From contig JAEXGT010000079.1 in the NCBI GenBank assembly GCA_023450615.1, forward strand, positions 1 to 51,755: a stretch of 51,755 bases of DNA. The letters run 5' to 3'. This document shows, in pieces, positions 35,679 through 44,214 of this stretch. Made by a program: the position numbers and the translations under genes. Under the pieces are notes generated by a model. It did not search any database. It was not told the DNA's origin and saw only the letters and a program-made list of their open reading frames with translations. The stretch's first letter is position 1. Each line of letters opens with the position of its first letter. Source of the DNA: Pseudomonadota bacterium. Lineage in GTDB: Bacteria > Pseudomonadota > Alphaproteobacteria > Rhizobiales > Beijerinckiaceae.

Positions 35679-36965
35679 TTACTCCGAAGCCTGCTTTGCG
35701 CTGTCCTGAAGGGCCTGCTCAGCTGCCTTCAGCACCTTCGGAATATCTTCCCGCGCTCCCTTCGTTGCCTTGATAAGGGTATCGGAATAGATCTTGTGGG
35801 TGTTCGTCCAGCTCCGATAGTAATAGGCGTCGTGTGCATGTTCGGAGTTGTAGAGGATGTTCGAAACCGTCTGCCAAGTCTTGTCATCCTTGGAGATTTT
35901 TTCCCAGGCCTTGGTGTTCGGCGGCGGGCCACCCGTCTTATTCCAGACTTCGATCTGTCCGTCATAATCGACAATCATTGCCGCGAGCAGCTTCTTAGCG
36001 GCAGCCTGACGGTCAGCCGGGATTGCTTTGGGAACGGACCACGCCCAGATATCGATCCAGTTGCGGTGCCCTTTGCTCATCGGTCCTTGCGGGAAGTGAG
36101 CCATGCCGACTTTTCCGGCAACCTTCGACTTCGCCGGATCATTGAACTGTCCCAGGAACACCGTGTCGGCGACGGTGAAGGCTGCGTCACCGGCCTGGAA
36201 GATGGCGTTAGCCTCGTCGCGGGAATAGGCAGTCATCCCAGGCGGGCTGATTTTGTGCTTGTTAAGCGCATCCCACCAGAATTCCGCAGTCTGCACCTGG
36301 CAGGGCTCTGCGATCATAGGCTTCCAGCCACTTTCGCTGAGCACCTTGTTGTTACGCTCGTACGGGGGCGAGAAAAGATCACACTGGTTGTTCCATAGGC
36401 TCCACCAATAGCTGAAGAACGTGTTGGTGTAGCTCATGCCGCCGACATAGCCCCAGCGAACCTTGTCGGCCTTCTGCAGTTTCTGGCTGACCGCAACCAG
36501 CTCGTCCCATGTCTTGGGGACTTCACTCTCAGAAACAAGATCGGTGCGATAGTAGAAGATGCCTGCCGTTGTCGTGATCGACAGCGCCGTCGTCTTGTTG
36601 TCGCTGTTCATGAAGGGCATGAGCTGCTCTTCCGCGACATTCATAACTTCCGGAATATCGTCGAGAGGCACCAGATATTGAGCAAGATCCTGCCCCCAAT
36701 CATCATTGTTCCAGATGATGTCGCACTGGTCGGACGCTCCAGCTGACAGCATTTGAGTGATCTTGGGCAGATAGACGCTATAGGATACGACTGTCTTTTC
36801 GAGTGTGAGGCCGAGCTTTGGTGCGATCTTGTCAAGCAGGCCGACACTTGCCGCTTGAACCGGATGATTGATGTAGCAAATGCTCAGCTTCGTCTGGGCA
36901 GATGCAGGCGCCGTGACCGCAGTCACGGCGCCTGCGGCCAGGATTGATGTCAGTATTTTTTTCAT
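35679..36965 (-). CDS. Extracellular sugar-type solute-binding protein
   Basis: 428 residues with a strong ribosome site (GGAGGAAG) and a signal peptide ending ASAQ (after MKKILTSILAAGAVTAVTAP). The mature protein is a family 1 binding protein of CUT1 importers: LSICYINHPVQAASVGL, TWDELVAVSQKLQKADK and FQAGDAAFTVADTVF segments. It captures the substrate in the periplasm. Unlike typical maltose binders, it has four cysteines (in SICYIN, DQCDI, NNQCDLF and EPCQV) that may form disulfides. The ligand is unknown; context suggests an unsaturated uronate glycoside. Confidence 0.92.
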   Translation of the reverse strand: MKKILTSILAAGAVTAVTAPASAQTKLSICYINHPVQAASVGLLDKIAPKLGLTLEKTVVSYSVYLPKITQMLSAGASDQCDIIWNNDDWGQDLAQYLVPLDDIPEVMNVAEEQLMPFMNSDNKTTALSITTTAGIFYYRTDLVSESEVPKTWDELVAVSQKLQKADKVRWGYVGGMSYTNTFFSYWWSLWNNQCDLFSPPYERNNKVLSESGWKPMIAEPCQVQTAEFWWDALNKHKISPPGMTAYSRDEANAIFQAGDAAFTVADTVFLGQFNDPAKSKVAGKVGMAHFPQGPMSKGHRNWIDIWAWSVPKAIPADRQAAAKKLLAAMIVDYDGQIEVWNKTGGPPPNTKAWEKISKDDKTWQTVSNILYNSEHAHDAYYYRSWTNTHKIYSDTLIKATKGAREDIPKVLKAAEQALQDSAKQASE

Positions 36966-37008
36966 TTCTTCCTCCCTTTGATTGATAGAATTCCCGAGCC
37001 CATGATTG

Positions 37009-38196
37009 TCACCCGGCCACCACTACTCCGGCCTGACACAGAGAAGTGATCTCGTTCGTCCCGTAACCCAGCTCCAGAAGGATTTCCTCTGTCTGGGCCC
37101 CGAGCCGTTGTGGGGGAAGGCGCACTTCAGGCACCTCACCATCATAGCGAATAGGGTGGTTGACCAATGTAACCGGTGCGCCGGTTGCCCCGGGCACGGT
37201 TACGAAACTGCGATTATGCTGAACCTGAGGGTCCTGGATCACATCCGCGTAATCGTTGATCTGGGAATGCCAGACGCGCGCCGCCTCCAGACGAGCGATG
37301 CAGTCGGCGGTCGTCAGCATCTTCAGGCGCTGTGCGATACCAGCAGCGGCCTCTTCGCGACGCTCATAGTGCTCCTCATCGGGCACGCGATCTTCCGATG
37401 GAATCTCCAACGCATCGTAGATCGGCCGCAAGGCGCCCAACGAAATTGCAACATGGGCGTCTGCCGTCGCATAGATCCCGTACGGAGCACCGTAATACCA
37501 GCCTGCGACGGATTCTGGCTGCCGCACGTCGTCAGGCGTCGATCCATTAAGGTAGCAGGTGAAGGATTCCAGCTGCAGATCGATTGCCGCCTGAAGCAGA
37601 CTGACATCGACGCGCCCGCCAACGCCCGTGCGCTCGCGCTTGAGCAGCGCAGCCAGGATGCCGCCTGCGAGAAGCGCGGCCCCATGATGATCGACTACGG
37701 ACACTCCGACCGCGCGCGGACCACCCTGCCGCGTGCCCGTGATGGCGGCAATTCCCGACATCGCTTGGATGATCAGATCCTGGCCAGGCCGATTGAGATA
37801 GGGCCCATCCGCGCCGAAGCCCGATGCCGCGGCATAGATGATGTCGGGTCGGATGGCGCGGGCTGCTTCATAGCCAAAGCCCAACCGATCCATTACGCCG
37901 GGACGATAATTCTCACAGATCACATCGGAAACGGCGATCAGCCGACGCACCAGTTCAGCGCCGTCCGGATGCTTCAGGTCCACCGCAAGGCTGCGCTTGT
38001 TGCGGTTTCCCGAGAGCAGCAGCATCGTCTGGCCATCCACATTCTTGTTGGCCCCGCCCCACTTGCGCTGAAAGGCTCCATCCGGCGGCTCGATTGCCAC
38101 CACATCCGCCCCCAGGTCGGCGAGGAACTGCACCCCGACCGGACCCATCAGGAAATGGTTGAAGCTGAGAATGCGTATACCCTTTAGATGATCCAT
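37009..38196 (-). CDS. Family III CoA-transferase (CaiB/BaiF type), paralogue B
   Basis: 395 residues; GGAGC lies 9 bases before the ATG. Core motifs: GADVVAIEPPDGAFQRKW, GNRNKRSLAVDLKHP, ENYRPGVMDRLGFGY, GFGADGP. The nucleophile is probably D169 in VSVVDHHGAALLAGG, the same number as in formyl-CoA transferase. It is the first gene of the ten-gene operon, 31 bases downstream of a LacI-type operator. Together with paralogue A at the distal end it could form a heteromer, or the two could act at different steps. Confidence 0.92.
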   Translation of the reverse strand: MDHLKGIRILSFNHFLMGPVGVQFLADLGADVVAIEPPDGAFQRKWGGANKNVDGQTMLLLSGNRNKRSLAVDLKHPDGAELVRRLIAVSDVICENYRPGVMDRLGFGYEAARAIRPDIIYAAASGFGADGPYLNRPGQDLIIQAMSGIAAITGTRQGGPRAVGVSVVDHHGAALLAGGILAALLKRERTGVGGRVDVSLLQAAIDLQLESFTCYLNGSTPDDVRQPESVAGWYYGAPYGIYATADAHVAISLGALRPIYDALEIPSEDRVPDEEHYERREEAAAGIAQRLKMLTTADCIARLEAARVWHSQINDYADVIQDPQVQHNRSFVTVPGATGAPVTLVNHPIRYDGEVPEVRLPPQRLGAQTEEILLELGYGTNEITSLCQAGVVVAG

Positions 38197-38397
38197 AAGG
38201 ACGCTCCACCTCGATCCGGTTTTCTTCTGAAACCGATTTCAGTCAATCTTATAGGGTGTTTCCTGTACGTCAACCTTGCTTTTTTGGATGATTTTCTGAA
38301 AAATCTAGCTATTTGGGGCGCTGATCATCTATGCTGGCTTCTGAAGTGCTGGAAAATGAAGCACCTGCTACGCCAGCAAGCAGGAACACATCTGCGA
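38197..38397. promoter_or_regulatory. Divergent promoter region between the operon and the LacI gene
   Basis: About 200 bases holding the promoters of the minus-strand ten-gene operon and of the regulator. It contains a full operator (38227-38242) and, near 38294-38303, a related half site CTGAAAAATC. Two AT-rich stretches around 38275-38300 could be promoter elements, but I cannot assign -35/-10 boxes securely. Confidence 0.5.
38227..38242. promoter_or_regulatory. LacI-family operator before the ten-gene operon
   Basis: CTGAAACCGATTTCAG: 6-base arms CTGAAA/TTTCAG around CCGA, with the central CG typical of LacI-family sites. It lies 31 bases upstream of the CoA-transferase start and within the divergent promoter region of the LacI gene. 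A near-identical copy stands at 39523. Confidence 0.8.
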
Positions 38398-39468
38398 ATG
38401 GAAATGCCCGATAACAAAGTAGACAGCGACCGCTCAGCCTCCGAGAAGACACGGATCGCCGATGTGGCCAACAGGGCGAATGTTTCCCCCGCAACTGTGT
38501 CCAGGGTACTGAACAATCCGTCGATTGTCCGGCCGGAGCTTCGCACAAAGGTGCTCCAGGCCATTGCGGAACTCTCTTATACGCGCGACAGCGCCGCCCG
38601 CGCCTTGAAGTCGCGCCGCACCGGCACGATCGGCATCGTCGTACCGACCCTTAACATATCGATTTTTGCAGAAGGTGTCGAAGCACTGCAGAACCGCTTG
38701 CGCGAACACGGCTATACCCTGCTGATCTCAAATGCTCAGTACGATTCCGAGCGGGAGATGCAAGACGTACAGATATTGCTCGAGCGCGGCGTCGACGGCC
38801 TTGTGCTCGTTGGCGATTCGCATCGGCCAGAGCTGTACGCACGCATTCGCAAGAGCGGCGTTCCCTTCGTTACCACCTATGTCAGCATGGCCAGTGAGGG
38901 TGTCCCTGCTGTCGGGATTGATAACGAGCGCGCAACCTATGACATGGCGCGCTATCTTCTTACACTCGGTCACCGCGACTTTGGTCTGATCGCCAACGTA
39001 CCAAGCGCAAATGACCGCTCTCGCGCCCGCCTCGACGGGGCGCTTCGCGCCCTGCGCGATGCCGGCATCACGCTGGAAGACGACCGGATCATCAAGGCAG
39101 ACCATTCTCTCGCCCAAGGGCGATACGGCCTGAGACGATTGATTGAAAGTTGCCCCGAGATCACCGCTATTATCTGCACGACCGATACGCTGGCGATCGG
39201 CGCCTTGACGGAGGCGCGCGCGATCGGGCTGAATGTCCCCAAGGCGCTCTCCATAACCGGCTTCGACGACATAGAACTGTCCGCTCAAATCGAACCGGCT
39301 CTCACGACCGTGAGCGTTCCAGCCGCGGAAATCGCACGGGCCGCCGCAGATCATCTGATCAACGCCCTCGCAGGACTACCGATCCCCGAAGTCACGCCGA
39401 TGCCATACCGCCTGATTATGCGGGGCTCCACCGGCGCGCCCCGCGGCATTCGCAGCGCGCCTCGCTGA
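38398..39468 (+). CDS. LacI-family transcriptional regulator
   Basis: About 356 residues from the ATG at 38398 (ATGs at 38356 and 38404 are alternatives; the ribosome site is weak). The N-terminal helix-turn-helix is TRIADVANRANVSPATVSRVLNNP followed by the hinge AARALKSRRTGTIGIVVP. The periplasmic-binding-protein-like effector domain covers the rest (ITGFDDIELSAQIEPALTTV near the end). It probably represses the divergent operon and the downstream crotonase gene through the two matching operators, and is released by a pathway sugar acid. Confidence 0.93.
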   Translation: MEMPDNKVDSDRSASEKTRIADVANRANVSPATVSRVLNNPSIVRPELRTKVLQAIAELSYTRDSAARALKSRRTGTIGIVVPTLNISIFAEGVEALQNRLREHGYTLLISNAQYDSEREMQDVQILLERGVDGLVLVGDSHRPELYARIRKSGVPFVTTYVSMASEGVPAVGIDNERATYDMARYLLTLGHRDFGLIANVPSANDRSRARLDGALRALRDAGITLEDDRIIKADHSLAQGRYGLRRLIESCPEITAIICTTDTLAIGALTEARAIGLNVPKALSITGFDDIELSAQIEPALTTVSVPAAEIARAAADHLINALAGLPIPEVTPMPYRLIMRGSTGAPRGIRSAPR

Positions 39469-39522
39469 ATTCAGCCCAGAGATCCGGCCTTGCAGCCTTC
39501 CAGCATTGCGTGCTAGCTCTTT

Positions 39523-39538
39523 CTGAAAACGATTTCAG
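39523..39538. promoter_or_regulatory. LacI-family operator before the crotonase gene
   Basis: CTGAAAACGATTTCAG, identical arms and centre to the site at 38227 except one base. It ends 5 bases before the GGAGG ribosome site of the crotonase gene, so repressor bound here would block a promoter or the transcript start. Confidence 0.8.
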
Positions 39539-39555
39539 ATTTTGGAGGATAGAGA

Positions 39556-40359
39556 ATGGATCAGCGTAATGTTGGAACAAGCCCCCAAGCGGCCCTGGTC
39601 CATGTGTCGCGAGAAATCCCGAACGTGCTCCTCCTGACCCTTAACCGTCCACGCCAACGCAATGCTCTGAACAATGCAATGATTGCCGAGCTAGGAGCGC
39701 TGTTTGAGCAGGCCTCCAACGAGGATACTATCCGCTGCGTCGTGCTGACCGGTGGACACGACTTCTTTGCCGCGGGCGCAGACCTGAAGGAGATGCACGA
39801 GCAGGGCTTTTCGGCAATCGACAATTCCACGAGGCGCACGGCATGGCGCGCGATTGAACGTTTTCCGAAGCCTTTGATTGCGGCTGTGGAAGGTTATGCA
39901 TTCGGAGGCGGATGTGAACTCGCCATGCTGTCGGATATCGTCATTGCCGGTCGCGGGGCGCGTTTTGCTCAACCTGAAATCAAGCTGGGGATCCTGCCCG
40001 GTGATGGCGCGACACAACGCCTTACACGCATCGTCGGTAAGCCGCTCGCCATGCGCATGATCCTCACCGGCGAGCCCATCGATGCGGCCACAGCCCTTAC
40101 CGCCGGTCTTATCAGCGACATTGTGGAAGACGGCACGGTACTCGAGTGCGCTCTCGAAATGGCGCGAACCATAGCAGGCAATCCGCCAGCTGCTGCCCGC
40201 CTCGCGAAAGAAGCCGTGCTCTCCTCCTACGAGACAATGCTCAGCGCCGGACTTGATGTGGAGCGGGCTGCGATCCGGCTCGCATTCACAACCGCCGACC
40301 AGAAGGAAGGCATGGACGCCTTCCTTGCTCGCCGCACACCAGTTTTCACCGGTCGCTGA
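39556..40359 (+). CDS. Enoyl-CoA hydratase/isomerase (crotonase family)
   Basis: 267 residues with GGAGG 7 bases before the ATG. Oxyanion-hole segments AAGADLKEM and FGGGCELAMLSD and both catalytic-type glutamates, E121 and E141 (in PEIKLGILPGDGATQRL), are present with the 20-residue spacing of crotonase. A functional hydratase is therefore likely. It has its own LacI-type operator and stands 88 bases after the regulator. With MaoC it gives the regulon two hydratases of opposite stereospecificity. Confidence 0.93.
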   Translation: MDQRNVGTSPQAALVHVSREIPNVLLLTLNRPRQRNALNNAMIAELGALFEQASNEDTIRCVVLTGGHDFFAAGADLKEMHEQGFSAIDNSTRRTAWRAIERFPKPLIAAVEGYAFGGGCELAMLSDIVIAGRGARFAQPEIKLGILPGDGATQRLTRIVGKPLAMRMILTGEPIDAATALTAGLISDIVEDGTVLECALEMARTIAGNPPAAARLAKEAVLSSYETMLSAGLDVERAAIRLAFTTADQKEGMDAFLARRTPVFTGR

Positions 40360-40450
40360 TCATTGCAATTTTCGGCACAGTGACATCGTCAGGAAGGCTG
40401 TCTCTTTCCGCCTGCCGTTCATCCACCCTGTCCATTCGGAGACTCTCACC

Positions 40451-41371
40451 ATGCCCAAGGCCCGTTTCAGCGGCGTATTCCCTGTTGTTCCCACAATCTT
40501 CCGGGCTGACGGCGAAATCGACTTGGAAGGCCAACTGCGTGCCGTCGACTTCATGATCGATGCTGGATCGGACGGCCTTTGCATTCTGGCAAACTATTCG
40601 GAGCAGTTTTCTCTGAGCGACAGCGAACGAGAAATGCTGACGGAGAAGATCCTCAACCACGTAGCGGGCCGTGTTCCGACGATTGTCACAACCAGCCATT
40701 TCAGCCCACGGATCTGCGCGGAACGCTCACGCCACGCTCAGTCAGCGGGTGCCGCCATGGTCATGGTGATGCCGCCCTATCACGGTGCGACCCTCCGCGC
40801 CGGTGAGACGGCGATTCGGCAGTTCTTCCAGGCGCTCTCCGACGCAATTTCTATTCCTATCATGATCCAGGATGCGCCGATGTCGGGGACCCCTCTTTCA
40901 CCCGAGTTCTTGGCTGACATGGCGAGAACAATTGAGAACGTTGCCTATTTCAAGATGGAGACCGCGGGCGCGGCGACGAAACTGCGCACTCTCATCTCGC
41001 TCGGAGGAAAGGCTATCGAGGGACCCTGGGACGGGGAAGAAGGCATTACTCTCATGGCCGACCTCGACGCAGGTGCGACGGGCTCCATGACAGGCGGCGG
41101 ATATCCCGATGGTTTCCGTCAGATCATTGATCCATACTTCGCAGGCGACCGCGATACGGCGCGGCAGGCCTATCGCCGCTGGCTGCCGCTCATCAATCAT
41201 GAGAACCGCCAATGCGGTCTCGCTGCGGCGAAGATCCTGATGCACGCAGGTGGCATCATCGGCTCCGATGCCCTTCGCGCGCCGCTGCCACCTGTGCCGA
41301 AAGCGAGTCGGGAAGAGCTGTTGGAACTGGCATCGGAGCTCGACGCATTGGCACTGCGCTGGGCTCGCTAG
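40451..41371 (+). CDS. L-2-keto-3-deoxyarabonate dehydratase-like enzyme (DHDPS superfamily)
   Basis: 306 residues from the ATG at 40451. The Schiff-base lysine is K168 in AYFKMETAG; Y110 (in MPPYHG) and the GPWDGEEGIT and TGSMTGGGYPDG segments are conserved. From memory the sequence is very close to the Azospirillum L-2-keto-3-deoxyarabonate dehydratase (FPVVPT, RAVDFMIDAGSDGLCILAN, INHENRQ), which turns that acid into 2-oxoglutarate semialdehyde. No other L-arabinose-pathway gene lies in the window, so a different 2-keto-3-deoxy acid is possible. It follows the crotonase gene by 91 bases, probably in the same transcript. Confidence 0.85.
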   Translation: MPKARFSGVFPVVPTIFRADGEIDLEGQLRAVDFMIDAGSDGLCILANYSEQFSLSDSEREMLTEKILNHVAGRVPTIVTTSHFSPRICAERSRHAQSAGAAMVMVMPPYHGATLRAGETAIRQFFQALSDAISIPIMIQDAPMSGTPLSPEFLADMARTIENVAYFKMETAGAATKLRTLISLGGKAIEGPWDGEEGITLMADLDAGATGSMTGGGYPDGFRQIIDPYFAGDRDTARQAYRRWLPLINHENRQCGLAAAKILMHAGGIIGSDALRAPLPPVPKASREELLELASELDALALRWAR

Positions 41372-41605
41372 AGCTTTACTGCGGGCTGGAAGATACGTTC
41401 TCCAGTTCGCCATCCGTCCCTGCGATAGAATGAGCAAAATGCCGATCATGAGCCGACAGACTTAAGCAGCCGAGAGCAACCCTTGCTCGTTGGTTCAAGG
41501 GCAAGTACCCTTTGTTAACCCTGATCATAATCTGCCTTTTTCATCGGAAGCATCTTCCAGCCGGAACGGTTGTCCCAGTGCCTGGGATTTCTTGAGGATG
41601 TTCGA

Positions 41606-41962
41606 ATGGTTAGAAGCACTCTTCGCCTTGCCGCTTATTCTGCATTGGTGCTGTCCTGCGCAGGACAGTCCAGTGAGGCTGCCAGCTTCGACTGCGCCAA
41701 GGCCGTATCGGCGGATGAAAAGGCCATCTGCACCGATAGCAAATTGAACGATGCGGATGTTGAAATGGCCGTCCTCTACACGCAACTGAAACCGCTCCTC
41801 GGCATGGGCGCGCGCGGGGACTTGGAGAACGAGCAGGCTGCTTGGCTCAAGCGGCGGGCCGGCTGTGGCGCGGATCTGGCTTGCCTCGGCAAAGCCTATG
41901 AGGATCGCGTTCAGCAACTCAGACGCGGCTTTGAAGCTCTTGCCAAGCGGGGGCCCTTCTGA
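41606..41962 (+). CDS. LprI-like exported protein (DUF1311)
   Basis: 118 residues from the ATG at 41606 (GAGG 8 bases upstream). A signal peptide (MVRSTLRLAAYSALVLSCAG, cleavage near SEA) precedes a lysozyme-inhibitor LprI-type domain: FDCAKAVSADEKAICTDSKL, the paired cysteines, DADVEMAVLYTQL, and WLKRRAGCGADLACL. It is likely a periplasmic protein of envelope defence; the partner is unknown. The 234 bases before it hold only weak hairpins. Confidence 0.8.
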   Translation: MVRSTLRLAAYSALVLSCAGQSSEAASFDCAKAVSADEKAICTDSKLNDADVEMAVLYTQLKPLLGMGARGDLENEQAAWLKRRAGCGADLACLGKAYEDRVQQLRRGFEALAKRGPF

Positions 41963-41999
41963 TCGCCGAAGATCAGCACCTCGTACTGACGCGCCCGTC

Positions 42000-42794
42000 T
42001 CAGAGCACGGCGATCGCAGAATTCAGGAGATCCGTCACCAGCATGTGTCCCGGCGCGTGAGTGATGCAGAATTCCGGCCGGACGTTCGCGATAACAGATT
42101 GAGGTGTAACCCCACAGGCCCAGAAGACCGGGATCTCGCCCTCGCGGATCTCGACGGGATCGCCATAATCCGGGTTGTTGATGTCGTTGATGCCGATCAG
42201 TGAAGGGTCGCCCAGATGCACCGGAGCACCATGAACAGAGGGAAAGCGGGACGTGACCTGCACCGCGCGGATCGCATCGGCTGCCTTCAGCGGGCGCATG
42301 GACACCACAAGCGGCCCTGAGAAGGGCCCCGCCGCCACAGTCGGCACGTTCGTGCGATACATGGGCACGTTGCTCCCCTGCTCGATGTGGCGCACAGGCA
42401 GGCCATCTGCCAGCATGGCCTCTTCGAAGGAAAACGAGCAGCCGATCAGGAACGACACGAGCTTGTCGTTCCACAGATCCCGAATATCAGTGGGCTCCGC
42501 CACCAGTTCGCCATTCCTCCACACCCGATAGCGAGGCACATCGGTGCGGATGTCGATGTCGCGTCCCAGTTCCGGCAGCGATGGATCGCCGGTTTCGGAG
42601 ACTGCGACGAGCGGGCATGGCTTGGGGTTACGCTGGCAGAAGCGAAGGAAGTCGTGCGCCAGATCTTCCGGCAGGATGGCGAGATTGGCCTGAACATGCC
42701 CGGGCGCGATGTTTGCGGTCGGACCGGTCAGAATCCCGGCCCGCGCATTCAAGCGGGCTTGATAGGCGGCGCCATTCTCGATCGTTACGGACAT
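42000..42794 (-). CDS. DUF1445 putative hydro-lyase / D-glutamate-cyclase-like
   Basis: 264 residues with a ribosome site AGGATTGGAAG before the ATG. Family stretches are GHVQANLAILP, CQRNPKPCPLVAVSE, SFLIGCSFSFEEAML, VPMYRTNVPT and ITHAPGHMLVTDL. The family includes mammalian D-glutamate cyclase (D-glutamate to 5-oxo-D-proline plus water) and is annotated in bacteria as hydro-lyase. It is the last gene of a TRAP-linked operon, 25 bases after the amidase, so it may act on the amidase product. Function otherwise unproven. Confidence 0.85.
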   Translation of the reverse strand: MSVTIENGAAYQARLNARAGILTGPTANIAPGHVQANLAILPEDLAHDFLRFCQRNPKPCPLVAVSETGDPSLPELGRDIDIRTDVPRYRVWRNGELVAEPTDIRDLWNDKLVSFLIGCSFSFEEAMLADGLPVRHIEQGSNVPMYRTNVPTVAAGPFSGPLVVSMRPLKAADAIRAVQVTSRFPSVHGAPVHLGDPSLIGINDINNPDYGDPVEIREGEIPVFWACGVTPQSVIANVRPEFCITHAPGHMLVTDLLNSAIAVL

Positions 42795-42819
42795 CTTCCA
42801 ATCCTTCTGCCAGTCGTGC

Positions 42820-44175
42820 TTATGCCTGCTGTTGCGAGCGCAGGGCCTCGACAGCCATGCCTATGGCAATGATCCTGCGGTCGGAGCCGGAAGGCCCTGC
42901 AATCATCAATCCAACCGGCGCTGCGCCAGGTGCATGGCACGGCACCGACAAGGCTGCTCCATCAAGGAAGTTGATCAGGGTTGGATTACGCAGGATCAGG
43001 CCGTTCGTTGCGTAATAGACCTCGTCGCTTGCCACGAGTTCCGCAACAGCGGGCGCCACAACAGGCACCGTGGGGAGAAGCAGCGCATCATAATCCTTGA
43101 TCCGCGCTTCCACGCCTGCTCTCCAGGCCTTGCGAGCGGCAAGAAGGTCAAGATAATCGGCGGCGGAAATCTCCCGGCCTCGCATGATGCGGGAGCCGAC
43201 ACGCGGATCGTAACGGTCGCCCTTGCGCTCGATCAGGTCACGGTGCCAAGCCCATGCTTCTGCGGCCGTGAAGCCGCCTTTGGCGTTGATGCCGGCAAGC
43301 CCCGCGAATTCAGGCACTGCGATCTCATCGATGCGCGCGCCTGCCGCCGAAAGGCTTGAGAGCGCCGCCTCGAACGCGCGCGAAACATCCTTGTCCATCC
43401 CCTCAAGCGCGAGAGTGATGGGCACAGCGAACCGGAGCCTGCTGAGATCTGCCGGCTGCAGAAGCGGTTCCTCGTCCCCAGCCATGATTGCATCGAGCGT
43501 TGCACAGCACGCGACAGACGGAGCGATGGCTCCGATGGAGTCGAGGCTGAACGAAAGCGGCAGAACACCGGTCATAGGCACCCTTGCAGCAGTCGGCTTG
43601 AACCCGACAAGACCACAGAGCGCGGCAGGGATTCGGACAGACCCACCCGTATCCGAACCAATCCCTGCAACCGCCATCCCGTCAGAGACGGATACGGCAG
43701 CGCCGGACGAAGAGCCGCCCGGAATACGCCCGGTTGCGCGATCCCAGGGATTGCGCGGCACATCATAATGCGGATTGAGACCAAGCCCCGAATAGGCGAA
43801 CTCAGTCATATTGGTGCGGCCGACAATCACTGCACCTGCGGCACGCAATCGCTTGACGACAACGGCATCCTCAGTCGCCGCCGGCTCACCGGCGCGCGCG
43901 ACCGATCCCGCCATGGTGACCTCGCCGGCGACATCGAACAGGTCTTTGATCGACACCGTCAAGCCGTCGATGGGCGAGCGGACCAGGCCGGCCTTCCTCA
44001 GGAGATCCGAGGCCTGCGCAGCGGCCCGGGCCGCGTCGGGGTAAAGCCGCGTGAAAACACGCGAGCCTTCTCCGGCCGGATCAGAGGCGCGGTTGAGTGC
44101 CTCCTCCGTGAGAGCCAAGGACGTGGTGCGGCCCTCGGAGAGCGCCAATTGCTGTTCGTTCACAGTCGAAATCAT
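42820..44175 (-). CDS. Amidase (amidase-signature family)
   Basis: 451 residues with the Ser-cisSer-Lys triad: K77 in VSIKDLFDVAG, cis-Ser S155 in PGGSSSGAAVSV, nucleophile S179 in GSDTGGSVRIPA. Length and motifs match amidase-signature enzymes such as AtzF, AmdA or GatA paralogues; the substrate cannot be read. It hydrolyses a C-N bond in an amide, urea or cyclic derivative. It lies between DUF2848 and DUF1445 genes in one operon with a TRAP transporter. Confidence 0.93.
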   Translation of the reverse strand: MISTVNEQQLALSEGRTTSLALTEEALNRASDPAGEGSRVFTRLYPDAARAAAQASDLLRKAGLVRSPIDGLTVSIKDLFDVAGEVTMAGSVARAGEPAATEDAVVVKRLRAAGAVIVGRTNMTEFAYSGLGLNPHYDVPRNPWDRATGRIPGGSSSGAAVSVSDGMAVAGIGSDTGGSVRIPAALCGLVGFKPTAARVPMTGVLPLSFSLDSIGAIAPSVACCATLDAIMAGDEEPLLQPADLSRLRFAVPITLALEGMDKDVSRAFEAALSSLSAAGARIDEIAVPEFAGLAGINAKGGFTAAEAWAWHRDLIERKGDRYDPRVGSRIMRGREISAADYLDLLAARKAWRAGVEARIKDYDALLLPTVPVVAPAVAELVASDEVYYATNGLILRNPTLINFLDGAALSVPCHAPGAAPVGLMIAGPSGSDRRIIAIGMAVEALRSQQQA

Positions 44176-44214
44176 GTCTCATCTACCATCGTGGCGTTCT
44201 GCCCTGGCCCTGTA

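Noticed and set aside
41474..41488. GAGCAA/TTGCTC hairpin and a following AAGGG/CCCTT pair after the L-KDA-dehydratase-like gene
   Set aside because: Short stems without a T-run; possibly part of the 3' untranslated region but not a supportable terminator.
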